Shown here: positions 19,544 through 30,762 of the stretch, one piece after another
Layout of the letters: the number at the start of each line of letters is the position of its first letter
How positions within the stretch are numbered: the first letter of the stretch is position 1
Assembly: GCA_026686845.1 (NCBI GenBank)
Contig: JAIVEN010000016.1
Location: forward strand, 33,576,001-33,640,000
Source of the DNA: Adenanthera pavonina
Taxonomy: Eukaryota > Streptophyta > Magnoliopsida > Fabales > Fabaceae
DNA: 64,000 bases
Direction: 5' to 3'
Position numbers and translations under genes: made by a program
The notes under the pieces: model-generated
What the model was told of the DNA's origin: nothing
Databases searched by the model: none
Seen by the model: the letters and a program-made list of their open reading frames with translations, nothing else

Positions 19544-21712
19544 TCATTTCTTCTTGGACTTGGTCTTCTTGCTGTAGGTTTTCCCTTTCCCTTTCCCAGA
19601 TTGCTCAGCAGCAGGCTTTCCAGTTTGCCCAGACTTCTCCCCCTTTTTTACATCATCAGGAAGACCAACAAAATCAGCCGGAGGAGGGATCTGAGAGATA
19701 GGAATAGCACGGAGTGGCACAGGAGCAAAAGGGATTTCAGGTTCAGCTGGGGGCTCAGCAGGCTCTTCATCATCATCAGAGACCTCAAGTAGCACTTGCA
19801 TTTCCTGCCTAGAAAGAGCTAGTTGAGCTCTCTGTTCCTCTGAAAGCCCATAAGCAGCAAGAGAAGAAGAAGCTGGTCTAGCAGGAGGAAACATTTCTTC
19901 TAGCCTTCTGCTCTGAGTTAGCAGCAGAGCATTGTGAGCAATGGCAAGATAATCAATAACAGGTACAATGTTCCTTTCCTCATTGCTTGCTCCTTCTGGC
20001 ACAGAAGAGGTTGAAATGGCTGCAACCAGTCTTTCAACTTGCTCAGATTCTTGAATGGACAGAATTGAATCCGGAGCATCTTCTTGCATGGGCTCATGAG
20101 GGCATGTGTCTTGGAGACCTTCTTCTTCCAATCCATAGTCCAAGGGTGGACCAGGACTTGGTGTTCTCATAGCACCAGCTCCATCTATGTCATCATCATC
20201 ATGGTCAGAGGAGGCAATCTCGAAGGGACTTGGAGGCACAGGGGATGGAGACAGAGTAGGCTCAGGGACACCAGGCTGAGGTGGAGCTGAAGTGGTAGGA
20301 ATTGCATTTCTTATCTCTTCATAGGCATCAGCCACCACCTTCATATTTACAGCCAACTGATGGATCTGATCTTGTAGATGAGCAAATTTGGCATTTTGCT
20401 CATCTCTAATGCTGAGAATGAGTGTTGACAGACTGTCAAACAACTCAGTAATCTTTGTTGGCTTGGCTCGTGAGGAGGGAGTGGAAGGAGGGTGAGTAGG
20501 CCTGGAGGGAGATGGGATTGGCTGAGAAGGCTGAGGTACAAATCTGCCAGGGGCCTCAGAAGTTCCTTCTTGTTGGAGGGATGCATCAGCAACAAAGAAC
20601 AAATCTTCAGATTTCCCTGCTCCTTTTCCAACCCATCGTCCTTCATCTCTTTCAATGTCCATCCTTTGCAGTTCCTCCTCTTTGAATGCCTCAGTGAGTT
20701 TCCCTTTCCCCTTTTCAATGTGTTGAATCCTAGCATGCTGCAGGATTCTTGAAATAATTGCTGCATAGGGGAGTGTGGAATCCTTCCTCTGATCCCTTGC
20801 CTTTATTATTCGCTGGAGGATGATATGACCCATGTTAATCAGCTTCCCACGAATGATAGCAGTCATCACATGAGCCTCTGCCCTTGTTATCAAATTGAAG
20901 CTGCCACCCTTGTTGAAAATGATCCTGGACACTATGTAGTGCAGGATTCTGACTTGTACACTAAGGTCTGTGGGCTTCAACAGACTTATTGTTGGCCTGT
21001 TCTCTCTTCTCCTGAATAAAGTGTCCAAGATGGTGCTCTCTTTGTAGTTCAGAAAGGATCCACCTTCTTCATCAGCTGTGCTTGCCTCATCCATATACCC
21101 AGAGGCTATTATGTCAACTTTTAGCCCATCTTGACCTGGGATTTCCAGCACTTCATTGATTGTTTCGTCAGCAAGCCAGATGGTCCTTGATCTCAAAGTG
21201 ACCTCCCATTTCTTTTTCTTGCTGTTATATTGAAGAGAGGCATACCAAGTCTTCACTACCTCATCATCATATTTTTCAGCAATTTCCAACAGATTTTTAT
21301 ATCTTAACAACCATATTGCAGCATCAAAATTGTTGGATATCAGAAATTGTTCCACATTTACACAGTGAGGCTTGATTACCTTTTTGCTGGAAAACTTGGC
21401 AGAATACTCTTCTTGAATCTCAGGAGTGCTCCAAAGTGGCAGTGTAGTAAGCTCAAATTCTCCAGATTGAGTAGAAGAGGAGGAAGCCACAGCAGCAGTA
21501 TCAGCCGAAGGAACTGCAGCTTTTGATGAGGAAGGCCCAGTTTTCTGAAAATCTGCCTTGGATGATGATTTCTGGCGTTTAGAAGGGGTAGCTTTACTGG
21601 GTTCGGCCTTTCTCTTGGATTTCTCTCCTTCTTTTGTAGCATATTGAGATTTGACCGTTCTTTTTGGCCGAGTTCCAGCTTGTCCTGCTCCAGGGATCTT
21701 TACTCTCGCCAT
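19544..21712 (-). CDS. Envelope-like (plant transposon-associated) ORF of the Sirevirus
   Basis: Intact 722-codon ORF with its own ATG (MARVKIPGAGQAG), downstream of pol. The N-terminal 90 residues are Ser/Lys-rich and probably disordered. Residues of about 90-330 form the folded part (LPLWSTPEIQEEYSAKF, RTIWLADETINEVLEIPGQ). This resembles the 'putative plant transposon protein' domain found in Sirevirus envelope-like ORFs. Then comes a Pro-rich region, a helical segment (NAKFAHLQDQIHQLAVNMK), an acidic segment and a basic C-terminus (KGKGKTYSKKTKSKKK). I see no clear signal peptide or transmembrane helix, so 'envelope' is only the historical family name; its function is unknown. It is the only major ORF of this element without a lesion. 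It has its own start and a 1-kb gap from pol, unlike the stop-codon-suppression layout described for soybean SIRE1. Confidence 0.8.
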   Translation of the reverse strand: MARVKIPGAGQAGTRPKRTVKSQYATKEGEKSKRKAEPSKATPSKRQKSSSKADFQKTGPSSSKAAVPSADTAAVASSSSTQSGEFELTTLPLWSTPEIQEEYSAKFSSKKVIKPHCVNVEQFLISNNFDAAIWLLRYKNLLEIAEKYDDEVVKTWYASLQYNSKKKKWEVTLRSRTIWLADETINEVLEIPGQDGLKVDIIASGYMDEASTADEEGGSFLNYKESTILDTLFRRRENRPTISLLKPTDLSVQVRILHYIVSRIIFNKGGSFNLITRAEAHVMTAIIRGKLINMGHIILQRIIKARDQRKDSTLPYAAIISRILQHARIQHIEKGKGKLTEAFKEEELQRMDIERDEGRWVGKGAGKSEDLFFVADASLQQEGTSEAPGRFVPQPSQPIPSPSRPTHPPSTPSSRAKPTKITELFDSLSTLILSIRDEQNAKFAHLQDQIHQLAVNMKVVADAYEEIRNAIPTTSAPPQPGVPEPTLSPSPVPPSPFEIASSDHDDDDIDGAGAMRTPSPGPPLDYGLEEEGLQDTCPHEPMQEDAPDSILSIQESEQVERLVAAISTSSVPEGASNEERNIVPVIDYLAIAHNALLLTQSRRLEEMFPPARPASSSLAAYGLSEEQRAQLALSRQEMQVLLEVSDDDEEPAEPPAEPEIPFAPVPLRAIPISQIPPPADFVGLPDDVKKGEKSGQTGKPAAEQSGKGKGKTYSKKTKSKKK

Positions 21713-22711
21713 TTTTCAGTGGAATGATGCAGAATGTGGCTTAGAATAGGTTTATAGGATGCGAATGGAAGTTTAAACGGTGAAGAATGACGGTTTTTGG
21801 ACAGGAGTTAAGAGGATTAAAGAGAGAATCAGAACAGACTCAGGGAGGTTACAAATAGGGTTGCGTCTGTTCTGTGGAAAACCGTCGCATTTAACGTGTG
21901 TAACCGTCTGACAGACGAATTTTGAGGGGTCAAAATTCGAACTTCGGGCAGTTACAAGTTAAACCGTTCAGCACAGCTTACTGACAGACGAATTTTCATC
22001 CTGAAAGTTCATCTGACAGTGGCTAGAAATAAGCAATATAAGCACAACAGACGAATTTTGTTCCACCAAAGTTCGAATGTTGAAAAGAAAAAGGCAAGCA
22101 TCAATCAAACTATCAATCAACAGACGAATTAAACATGCAGAACTGCATCTTTCAAGAATTCAACATGAATGATATGATTCAACAGACGAATTTTGAACTG
22201 AAAATTCGAATTTTTTAACTTTTGTAAAGATTGTCCAACATTCGTATGTTAAGAAGTAATGATTTGCATAGCAGTGATGGACAAACATAACTTTGAAATT
22301 TCTGATTTTGAAAATTCGAACTTTCAAGCTTCAACAGACGAATTTCGAGGCATTACTGAGAACTGTTCCAAGGCATAACAGGCCAAAGTTCGTCTGTTGA
22401 TCAACCAAAATTCGAATGTTGACCTCGTTGACCAGTTCAAAAACACAGATTATCAATGAAATTCGTCTAGTAATCAATCAACATACAAATTTCAACCTTA
22501 AACAACTTACGGAATGAATCCAGACCTTAGAATAATTGTCATTCACTTCACTTTCTGGTTGTTCCAATCTGGAGTGCTCCAATCTTTCAAACTTCTAGCC
22601 ACTGATTTTTCACAAGGAGCACCTGCAACTAAAATTAAACATACTCCGATGCTCAAGTTAGAATTGATTCTAATATTGAAAATTCTAAAGACATAATTGC
22701 ATAGAAATAAC
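21713..22711 (-). other. Sirevirus pol to envelope-like spacer with motif array
   Basis: Non-coding. From about 21880 to 22500 it repeats ACAGACGAATTTT and AAATTCGAA(T/C)(T/G)TT words, the same vocabulary as the LTR U3, in both orientations. If the envelope-like ORF is expressed from its own transcript, this is where its promoter would lie. Confidence 0.6.
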
Positions 22712-24567
22712 TTACAGTTCATTGGGATTTACCATTCCCAATTCTCTCCTTATTTTACAATGTCTGTCTTCTGATAGAGGTTTTGTGAGTATATCAGCAA
22801 CTTGATCATCTGTTGGGATGTACTCCAGTCTAACTTCTCCTTTCAGAACGTGATCTCTTATGAAGTGGTGCCTAACTTTAATATGTTTCGTCCTTGAATG
22901 CATGACAGGATTCTTGGTGATATTTATAGCACTTTGGTTGTCACACAGGATTCTTTCATTTCAACCTCAAGATCTTCAAGCTGTTGTTTCATCCAGATGA
23001 CTTGGGCACAACAGCTTCCAGCTGCAACATACTCAGCTTCTGCAGTGGATAAGGCCACACTGTTTTGCTTTTTGCTGAACCATGAAACCAGGGATCCTCC
23101 AAGAAACTGACAAGTTCCACTTGTGCTTTTTCTGTCAGTTTTGGATCCTGCAAAATCAGCATCAGTGTATCCTTTGAGATCTTCTCCATTGCCTTTTGGA
23201 TACCAAAGACCCATCTGTGATTTTCCAATAAGATATCTAAAAATTCTTTTCACAGCTGTTGCATGGGATTCTTTGGGGCATGATTGGAACCTTGCACACA
23301 TGCAGACACTGAACATAATGTCAGGTCTGCTGGCAGTTAGGTACAGCAGGGATCCAATCATTCTTCTGTACTGAGTAATGTCAAATATCTTCCCGTTTTC
23401 ATCCATGTCCAATTTGGTTGCAGTGGCCATAGGTGTTCCCATTGGTTTGGCATTCTCCAAACCAAACTTCTTTAGCAGTTCCTTTAGATACTTGGATTGA
23501 CTGAGAAAGATACCATCATCTTGCTGTCTTATTTGCAGTCCAAGGAAGAAGTTGAGTTCACCCATCATAGACATCTCGAATTCTCCCTGCATTAACTTAG
23601 AAAATTTCTTGCAAAGAGTTTCATTAGTAGCACCAAAAATAATATCATCAACATAGATTTGAACAATTAGTAAATCTTTATCTTCTTTCTTAGTAAAAAA
23701 GGTTGTGTCAACTTTGCCTCTGTTAAACCCCTTTTCAGTTAGAAAATTGCTCAGTCTCTCATACCATGCTCTAGGGGCCTGTTTTAAACCATAGAGAGCT
23801 TTCTTCAGTTTATAAACATGATTTAGTTTTGTAGAATCCTCGAAACCTGGAGGTTGATCTACATAAACTTCTTCCATGATATATCCATTCAGAAAGGCAC
23901 TTTTTACATCCATTTGATATAATAAAATATTTTTCATGCATGCATATGCCAGCAGTATTCTTATAGCTTCTAACCTAGCTACTGGTGCAAAGGTTTCTTC
24001 AAAATCAATACCTTCTTCCTGATTATACCCTTTAGCAATCAATCTAGCTTTATTTCTGATTATTGTTCCAGATTCATCAAGTTTATTTCTGAAAACCCAT
24101 TTGGTACCAATAACAGGATGATTTTTGGGTCTAGGTACTAAATCCCAAACTTGATTTCTTTCAAATTGATTTAATTCATCTTGCATAGCCATAATCCAGT
24201 ATTCATCAGTTAAGGCTTCTTCAGCACATTTGGGTTCAATTTCAGAAATAAAGGCACAGTTGAGCATTTGATCCCTTAACTGTTTTCTGGTTTTGACTTT
24301 CTCTTGAACATTCCCTATTACTTGATCAACAGGGTGATTCCTTTGATATCTCCAAGCTCTAGGGAGTTCTTGAGTTATTTCTTCATCATTTTCTTCATCA
24401 AACTCTTGCTCCTGGATATCTTCCTCTGTGTCAACAGATTCAGATATCTTTGGAGGTTCAGTTTTACTTTTGTCAGAAATTCCCAGTTTTTCAAAATTGA
24501 AAGTAAGGTCATCCTTATTGGTGACATGTCTTGAAACAGTTTCATTTTCAATGAAAACCACATGCAC
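22712..24567 (-). pseudogene. Sirevirus reverse transcriptase and RNase H, frameshifted
   Basis: Segment 24567-22924 carries the RT N-terminus (NQVWDLVPRPKNHPVIGTKW), FAPVARLEAIR, DVKSAFLNGYI, the intact catalytic YVDD (about 23645-23656), then RNase H (YTDADFAGSKTDRKSTSG, ALSTAEAEYVAA). One frameshift near 22950 moves the RNase H end into segment 22903-22712 (SRTKHIKVRHHFIRDHV, ADILTKPL). Normal role: reverse transcription in the particle. Confidence 0.93.
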
Positions 24568-24671
24568 TGATTCTTCTACTATATTTGATCTTTTATTATA
24601 AACCCTATAAGCCTTACTCTTACTAGAATAGCCCAGAAATATACCTTCATCGGATTTGGCATCAAATTTAC

Positions 24672-25835
24672 CTAGATTTTCTTTACCATTGTTGTGAATG
24701 AAGCATTTGCACCAAACACATGGAGGTGTGACAGATTTGGCTTTCTTCCCTTGTACAGCTCATATGGAGTCTTCCCAAGGATTGGTCTGATGTAGGCTCT
24801 GTTTATGATGTAACTTGATGTATTCACTGCATCAGCCCAGAACACTTGAGAGAGTTCCTTCTCATTCAGCATAGCTCTAGCCATCTCTCCAATGGTTCTG
24901 TTCTTCCTTTCTACCACTCCATTTTGTTGAGGAGTTCTTGGTGCTGAGAAGTTGTGGTCAATCCCATGCTCATTGCAGAACTCCAAGAAGTATGCATTTT
25001 CAAATTCTCCTCCATGGTCTGACCTGATTGACACAATAGAAATACCTTTCTCATTTTATACTTTCTTAGCTAAGGTTACAAATGCATCAAAGGTATCACT
25101 TTTAGAAGAAAGAAATAATGTCCAAGTAAATCTAGAATAGTCATCAACAATTACAAGCACATACATATTACCACCAAGACTTTTTACCCTAGAAGGTCCA
25201 ATTAAATCCATATGCAGCAGTTCAAGTGGTCTAGTTGTGGTAACTACATTTTTGGATTTAAATGATAATTTAGTTTGTTTTCCTCTTAGGCATGCATCAC
25301 ATTCTTTATCCTTTTCAAAAGATATTTTTGGTAAACCAGTTACTAGCTCATTTTTAATCAGTTTAGACAGTTGATTCATGTTCACATGAGCTAATCTTCT
25401 ATGCCATAGCCAACTATCATTATTCTGACTGATTAAGCATACAGAATCTAAGGGAGGAAGTTCATCAAGATCAATAGTATAGCAGTTACCATCCCTTTGA
25501 GCTTTGAGGATTACTTTGTGATCACTTTTTCTGATGACCAGGCAAAACTTTGAGTCAAACAGCACCCAGTTTCCTTTGTCACAAGTCTGACTCACGCTTA
25601 GCAAGTTGTGGTTGAGGCCAATCACAAACAGCACTTCTTCAATGGATGTTTCTGGATTCTTGCCTACAATTCCAATACCAACGATTTTGCCATGTTGGTC
25701 ACCTCCAAAGGTCACCTTTCCTCCTTTCTTGTCTCTAAGGGTGATGAACTTCTCCTTATCACCAGTCATGTGACTTGAGCAGGCACTGTCCATATACCAT
25801 TTATTGCTTTTCTTAGCTGTGAGACAGACCTGCAA
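24672..25835 (-). pseudogene. Sirevirus protease and integrase, broken
   Basis: Protease motif NKWYMDSACSSHMTG at the start of 25835-25056. The pre-integrase zinc region follows (LWHRRLAHVNM, CDACLRGKQ). Integrase catalytic residues lie in LLHMDLIGP (first D), IRSDHGGEFEN (second D) and TPQQNGVVERKNRT (E). An in-frame TAA at 25056-25058 splits the integrase; the second part (25034-24672) is in the same frame. A frameshift near 24715 breaks the link to RT. A gag-to-pol frame change occurs near 25840; this could be natural or a lesion. Confidence 0.92.
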
Positions 25836-25843
25836 AACAATGT

Positions 25844-27643
25844 TTATGTTCTCCTTTTAGGTACCCAAATTTGTTTGGGTCCTTTCAGGTCAGTATATTT
25901 TTCCCTAGATGTAGATGCAACTTTGGGAACCCATTTAACTTTCCTGTCAAACCCATTTTTCTTCAAAACACAGGAACTGGAAATATGTCCCTTTTTATTA
26001 CAGAAATGACAGGTAGTGAATGGACTGCTAGATTGAGATGCAGGAAGAAAACAGTGCACATAATACTTTTGTCTAGCATGCCTTGGTTGATCATATGTTT
26101 CAATGTGATGTGATGCATTGGTTTTCTTTTTATTGTTCTCAGCATGCACAAATTGTCTTATATAGGCATTCTGATTTTTCTTCCTAATCTTTTCCTTGAC
26201 AGCACACGGATCATAGCCAAGACCAGCTTTTCCTTGTGATATTCTTTGGCTCCCCATCAATGCAAACAACATATCTTTACCTCTAGTGAGCCTAGACATG
26301 CTTTTAACTAAATAGTCGTTAGTTTGCTTAAGTTCAGTGCATGAAGTGCAACAAACAGATTTAGTAGTAGGTAAAGAGGCAATTTCAGAAACTATGTTTT
26401 GAGATTCCAGCTTATTTATCTTTTTCTTTGCCAATTTCAGTTCTTTAGCAACTTTAATGAATTCATCATGAAGCTCATGAAATGCATCTTGCAATTCAGA
26501 ATAGGAAGGTTCATATTCATATACCTCTTCTTCCTGATCACTGCTGCATGAGGGTGTGGCTTCTTCAGAGGCAAGTGCCATCAGACAAATGTTGGCAATC
26601 TCATCTTCATCTTCTTCTTCCTCATCTGAGCTGTTGCCCCATATGGATGAGATATAGGCTTTCTTCTTCTTCCCTTTGTCTGCAGCTTTCTTTTCTTTTT
26701 CTTGCTTCTTGATGAATTGGGGGCAGTCCCATTTAATGTGACCCTGCTTCTTGCACTCATAGCAAGTCACAGGTTCTTTCGCCTCTTTCTTGCTTTCTCC
26801 AGCAACTCCCCTTTTCAAGAACCTCTTGTTCTTCTTCTTGCTGTAGAATCTTCCGAATTTCCTGACCATCATAGCCAGAGTTTCTTCATCCAGCTCATCT
26901 CCTTCATCAGATTCTTCTTCCTTTTCATCAGCAGCTTTGAGGGCAAGGCCTTTCTTCTTTCTGTCCAGTCCAGCTTCCTTGAGTGCTTTGATTTTTCCTT
27001 CATACTCCTCAAGGCTGCCAAAGAGAGCTGTGACAGAGGCCATTGATTCTCCTCTAGCTTCTTCTATTGCTGTCACCTTGGGCTGCCATTCCAGAGGGAG
27101 AGCTCTGAGTATTTTTCTTACTTTCTCAGACTGAGTGTATTCCTTTCTCAGGCTTTTCAGTTGATTCACAATGAGGGTGAATCTCTTTTGTAGCTCCTTT
27201 ATAGTTTCCCCTTCACCCATTCTGAAGCTTTCATACTCCCCAATGCACGTGTTCAGCCTGTTCTCCCTGACTCCAGATGTTCCTTCATGTGCAATCTGCA
27301 GAGTATCCCACATTCCTTTTGCAGTGGTGCATTGTGAGACTCTGTAGAATTCGTCCTGGTTCAGGGCACTGACTAAACAATGCTTTGCTTTGAAATTCAG
27401 TAGGACTCTCCTTCTGTCCTCATCATTCCATTCTGCTTCCAGCTTCTCTTTGTGTCCTCCATCTTCAGTTAGAGCCATTGGAACAAAATCTCCTTTTTCA
27501 ATGACTGACCAGATGTCAAGATCAATTGATTGGAGGTAGATCTGCATCCTCATCTTTCAGTACCCATAATGCTCTCCACTGAAGCCTGGTGGTCTGTTAG
27601 TGTTATTTCCCTCAGGAAGTATGCTTTCTCCAAAGCCAGCCAT
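25844..27643 (-). pseudogene. Sirevirus gag, one premature stop
   Basis: ATG at 27643 (MAGFGESILPEG) is followed by PPGFSGEHYGY, then a TGA at 27557-27559. The frame then runs 569 codons to 25844. Features: DIWSVIEKGDF and TAKGMWDTL of the Ty1-type gag core; the first zinc knuckle CYECKKQGHIKWDC (about 26720-26765); an acidic Ser/Glu region; helical KELKLAKKKINKLES; a second knuckle CHFCNKKGHISSSC (about 25965-26013). Two knuckles and a long gag are Sirevirus-like. A single sense-to-stop transition could explain the break. Confidence 0.9.
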
Positions 27644-27683
27644 CTTTATTCCTGGACTGTAAGATCCTTTGAATGGAAACCAG

Positions 27684-27695
27684 GCTCTGATACCA
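27684..27695 (-). other. Sirevirus primer-binding site
   Basis: Minus-strand TGGTATCAGAGC, a perfect plant copia initiator tRNA-Met site, 2 bp from the 5' LTR. Confidence 0.93.
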
Positions 27696-27697
27696 CT

Positions 27698-29559
27698 TGT
27701 TAGCAAGGCTGACTTCCCAAGAGGGGGGGTGAATTGGGAAGATTGAAATTTTTCTGCACAAAGTGAAATAAGTGAAGATATCACAATATAATGAAAATGA
27801 TGCGTAAAACAGAGCAAGCTGAAAAATAAAGATAGGGAGAAGAAGACTCAGTAATTTATCCTGGTTCAGTCTTTCCACTTGACCTACATCCAGTCCCCAA
27901 GACACCTCTTGGGATTTATCCACTATACAGCAAGAATTTCAATGGGCTTCTTGCTAAGGCCACTGTACACGAGTATGCTCTGTTTCTGAACTCTCTCAAA
28001 CTCTCCAAGCACTTTCACTATGTGCTTCTCAATTCCCTTGTGAATACCCCTCACAAGTAAATCTATCTTCCAGATGAAGAGTAGATTGATTACAATGAAA
28101 TAACTCTCTTGAAAAGAGTAGATATGAAAGTTTCAGTACAAGTATAGAAGTTGAGAGGGTAAAAGCTTTTGAGAAGAAGATTCAGCAGAAATTCGGTATA
28201 CACAAGTTTGATTTGTTACCCACAACTTCAAATGTTGTTGTATTTATAGATTTTAGTCTCAAATGTCCGTTAGAGACTTTAATCTATCCGTTGGAGAAGT
28301 TATCCAACGGTTACTCTGAAAAACTATCCGTTTACCAACCGCATTTAATGTTTCTGACATACTGAAATTCGAATTTTGGCTGGTCAACAGAAGAATTTCG
28401 AAGGGACCGAAGGTTAAAGCTTCCAACGTTACAGCACGAAGTTCGTCTGTTCATGAGGTGAAATTCGAATGTTGAAACTTACAAAATATTTTCACAATGT
28501 GACATACGAATTTTCAAGAAGAAAGTTTTTCGGTTAAGTGTGAACAGTGTTTTCAATTTGCTACAGTGCCCTCGAAATTCGAATTTTGGAACCCCAAAAT
28601 TCGCCTGTCTATTGAATGTTTAAAGAGGCACAACAGATTACTTTCTTCGAAATTCAAATTTTGAAAGGGTGAAATTCGTCTGTCAGAGAGACTCTTTTCA
28701 GACTAATTTCATCATTCGAATGTTGCAAGATCTTATCATTCGTATGTCAATTTTTCACTTCAACAGACTCAAGAACTCAGCTTCTGAAATTCGAATTTTA
28801 ATGTTCAAAGTTCGTCTGTCAGAGAGCAGTTTTGAAACTCAAATCATTCTTGATCTCAGATGAACTTTAACATAGTCTCAGACGTATTTCTTCTATTTTC
28901 TCAAATTTTGTTTTGTCTGAAATTTGAATTTTGAAGACTTAAAGTTCATCTGTTAAAAGAAGCTTCTCTCAGACTTTTATGAAAATTCGAATGTTGGAAG
29001 TTCAAAATTCGTCTGTCAGAGAGCATTTATCAAACTCAATTTCATTTTGATTTCAGATGCATTTTATCATAGTCTCAGACGAATTTCTTTGGTTTTCACA
29101 AACTTCATTTTTCTTGAAATTCGAATTTTGAAAGTGTGAAGTTCGTCTGTTACCAGAAAGGCTTCTTTCAGACTAGATGAAAATTCGAATTTTGAACAAT
29201 CAAAATTCGTCTGACAGAGAGCCATCTCTTCAGACTTATTCAGTTTCAGCTCGAAATTCGAATTTCCAAAGGCAAAGTTCGAATTTCCAACTTGACAGTT
29301 TAGCTTAATCTTTCAACCTTCGTCTGTTTGTGGGTGTTTTTCAAATAGGTAAAGATTTAACACAAAATCAAGGTTTGAAAACATTTTTTTCTCAAATCAA
29401 AATCTTTTACCCAATCATAACAAAAACTAAAGATCCTACAAGAGATCTAATAGCAAATACTCAGAAAATCTTCATTTGAAACAGCTTTGATCTCCTTTGA
29501 TATCTTCAATTCAAGCTCTTGAGTGTTGGTTTACAATCATCAAAACTCTTGATTCAACA
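27698..29559 (-). mobile_element. Sirevirus 5' LTR
   Basis: 1862 bp, same termini as 17411-19273. The U3 motif array is intact and slightly less decayed. At two sites this copy keeps TTCGAA where the 3' LTR has TTCAAA or TTTGAA. The TATA box is at 28241-28248. Confidence 0.95.
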
Positions 29560-29623
29560 GATTCTGCAATTGGATAAAATTATCCTAGTGGTAATGCTCC
29601 GATAGGAACTTCCTGGTGAGCTG

Positions 29624-30070
29624 TCATCTCATTTTCTCCCAAGTCTCAATCTTGCGCTTTCCCTCTCGTACTCGCTTCCGTTTGAGATTCTCCCACCATA
29701 TGGAAGCATGCTTCTTAAGTTTAAGAGCGACTATCTTGACTTTTTGTCTGTTTGGAATCTCCTTATATTCAAATATTTGCTCAACAGTTTGAAGCCAATC
29801 TACAAACTCATCTGGCTGGGGTCTTCCCTCAAATTCTGGGATGTCTACTTTGATGTCACTAGAGCGGAATGGTTGTTGTTGAGGTCGGCGGTGGTTGCCA
29901 GTGGATGACGAACTACTGCTACCCGAATCACCTTCTGGATTTTCTCTACGAGTTTCTAGCAAAGCCCGTTGTAATTCTACGGTAGCTTCCAATTCTTGTA
30001 TTCGACGTCTCATCTCATCCATCACAATGTCCTGTACATTCCTGCGTCTTGGAGGCATTTTTTTTTCCAT
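29624..30070 (-). pseudogene. Gypsy gag, N-terminal part
   Basis: Starts at ATG 30070 (MEKKMPPRRRNVQD) or 30058 (MPPRRR). The longer frame to 30208 reads AT-rich leader and is less likely. It contains a coiled-coil-like ELEATVELQRALLETRRE stretch, a Ser/Gln-rich linker, then the retrotransposon gag core (VDIPEFEGRPQPDEFVDWL, ASIWWENLKRKR). The frame is lost after 29624. The coding sense continues at 17405 after removal of the Sirevirus and one GATTC. Confidence 0.9.
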
Positions 30071-30079
30071 TTTTTCTAG

Positions 30080-30370
30080 AAGGTTAGGATTTAGGCAAAA
30101 AACAATTAAAAGTATAGGGGTGAAAAGGTAATTTATTTGGGTATAGGGGTGGAAAAAATTTTTAAGAAAATGTGAGGCAAAATTGTAATTTTGGAAAAAT
30201 GGGGCCAAAATTGCAATTTCAAAAAGCTTAGGGGCACAATTGCAATTTTATGAAGTATAAGGGTAAAAATGAAATTTTAGAAAGTTTAGGGGCCAAAGTG
30301 TAAATACTGAAATGATAGGGGCAAAAATATAAATATGGAAAAGTTTAGAGGTCAAACTGTAAATATGAGA
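30080..30370 (-). repeat. Degenerate repeats in gypsy leader
   Basis: About seven imperfect units of roughly 35-45 bp recur, each a phrase like AAATTGCAATTTT followed by a purine block with AGGGG. They lie between the primer site and gag. Their function is unknown. Confidence 0.6.
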
Positions 30371-30746
30371 AGTTTGGTTGACTGGGCTGCGTGACGTGGC
30401 AAAGGTGACACATGGCAGACACTGGGTGGATGATCTGTCGCTGAGTGGACAGGTCAGGATGACGTGGCAGATGACGTTATCATCTTCAATCTCCAGAAGC
30501 GTGTGGCCGACGCGTGGGAAGTCTGGACGGCACGTGGTACTCCGGTGGTGGCGCGTGTGGTGTCAGACGGTGGCAAAACTCTCCAGTCCGAGGTTTTCCA
30601 GCCTTCCGAGCTTGATGGCTAGGTCCGTTTTCCTGAAAAGTGACCGGAACTAGATTCTGACTGCGGCGGTGGCGGCGATTGCTCACTTTCAGGTGACTCT
30701 TCGACGGCTCTCTCACTCTACGAAGCTCCTGGACACTCTCTCACCT
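30371..30746 (-). other. GC-richer gypsy leader
   Basis: Unlike the surrounding DNA this is GC-rich, with CACGTGG and GACGTGG words and GGCGGTGGCGGCG. It is the untranslated leader between the primer site and the repeat block. The short ORF across 30716-30486 has no domain. Confidence 0.55.
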
Positions 30747-30758
30747 GCTCTGATAGCA
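30747..30758 (-). other. Gypsy primer-binding site
   Basis: The minus strand reads TGCTATCAGAGC, one base away from the initiator tRNA-Met complement TGGTATCAGAGC. It is 4 bp from the 5' LTR edge. Confidence 0.75.
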
Positions 30759-30762
30759 AAAA

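Larger units (their letters stand above)
17411..29559 (-). mobile_element. Complete Sirevirus-type Ty1/copia element
   Basis: 12,149 bp with two LTRs (17411-19273 and 27698-29559) and a perfect GATTC target duplication (17406-17410, 29560-29564). Minus-strand order: 5' LTR, initiator-Met primer site, gag, protease, integrase, RT-RNase H, about 1 kb spacer, an additional 722-codon ORF, polypurine tract, 3' LTR. Integrase before RT marks it as copia. The large gag with two zinc knuckles, the long LTRs and the extra 3' ORF fit the SIRE/Maximus (Sirevirus) lineage. LTRs differ at about 30 of 1860 sites by eye. It interrupts the gag of the gypsy element at 13445-31012. Confidence 0.95.

Noticed and set aside
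19544..21712. True viral envelope gene
   Set aside because: No signal peptide, transmembrane helix or cleavage site is visible. Only the position and family name suggest an envelope.
17411..29559. tRNA genes suggested by many GTTCGAATTTC (B-box-like) words
   Set aside because: No A box, acceptor-stem pairing or anticodon loop at the right spacing. The words belong to the LTR motif array.
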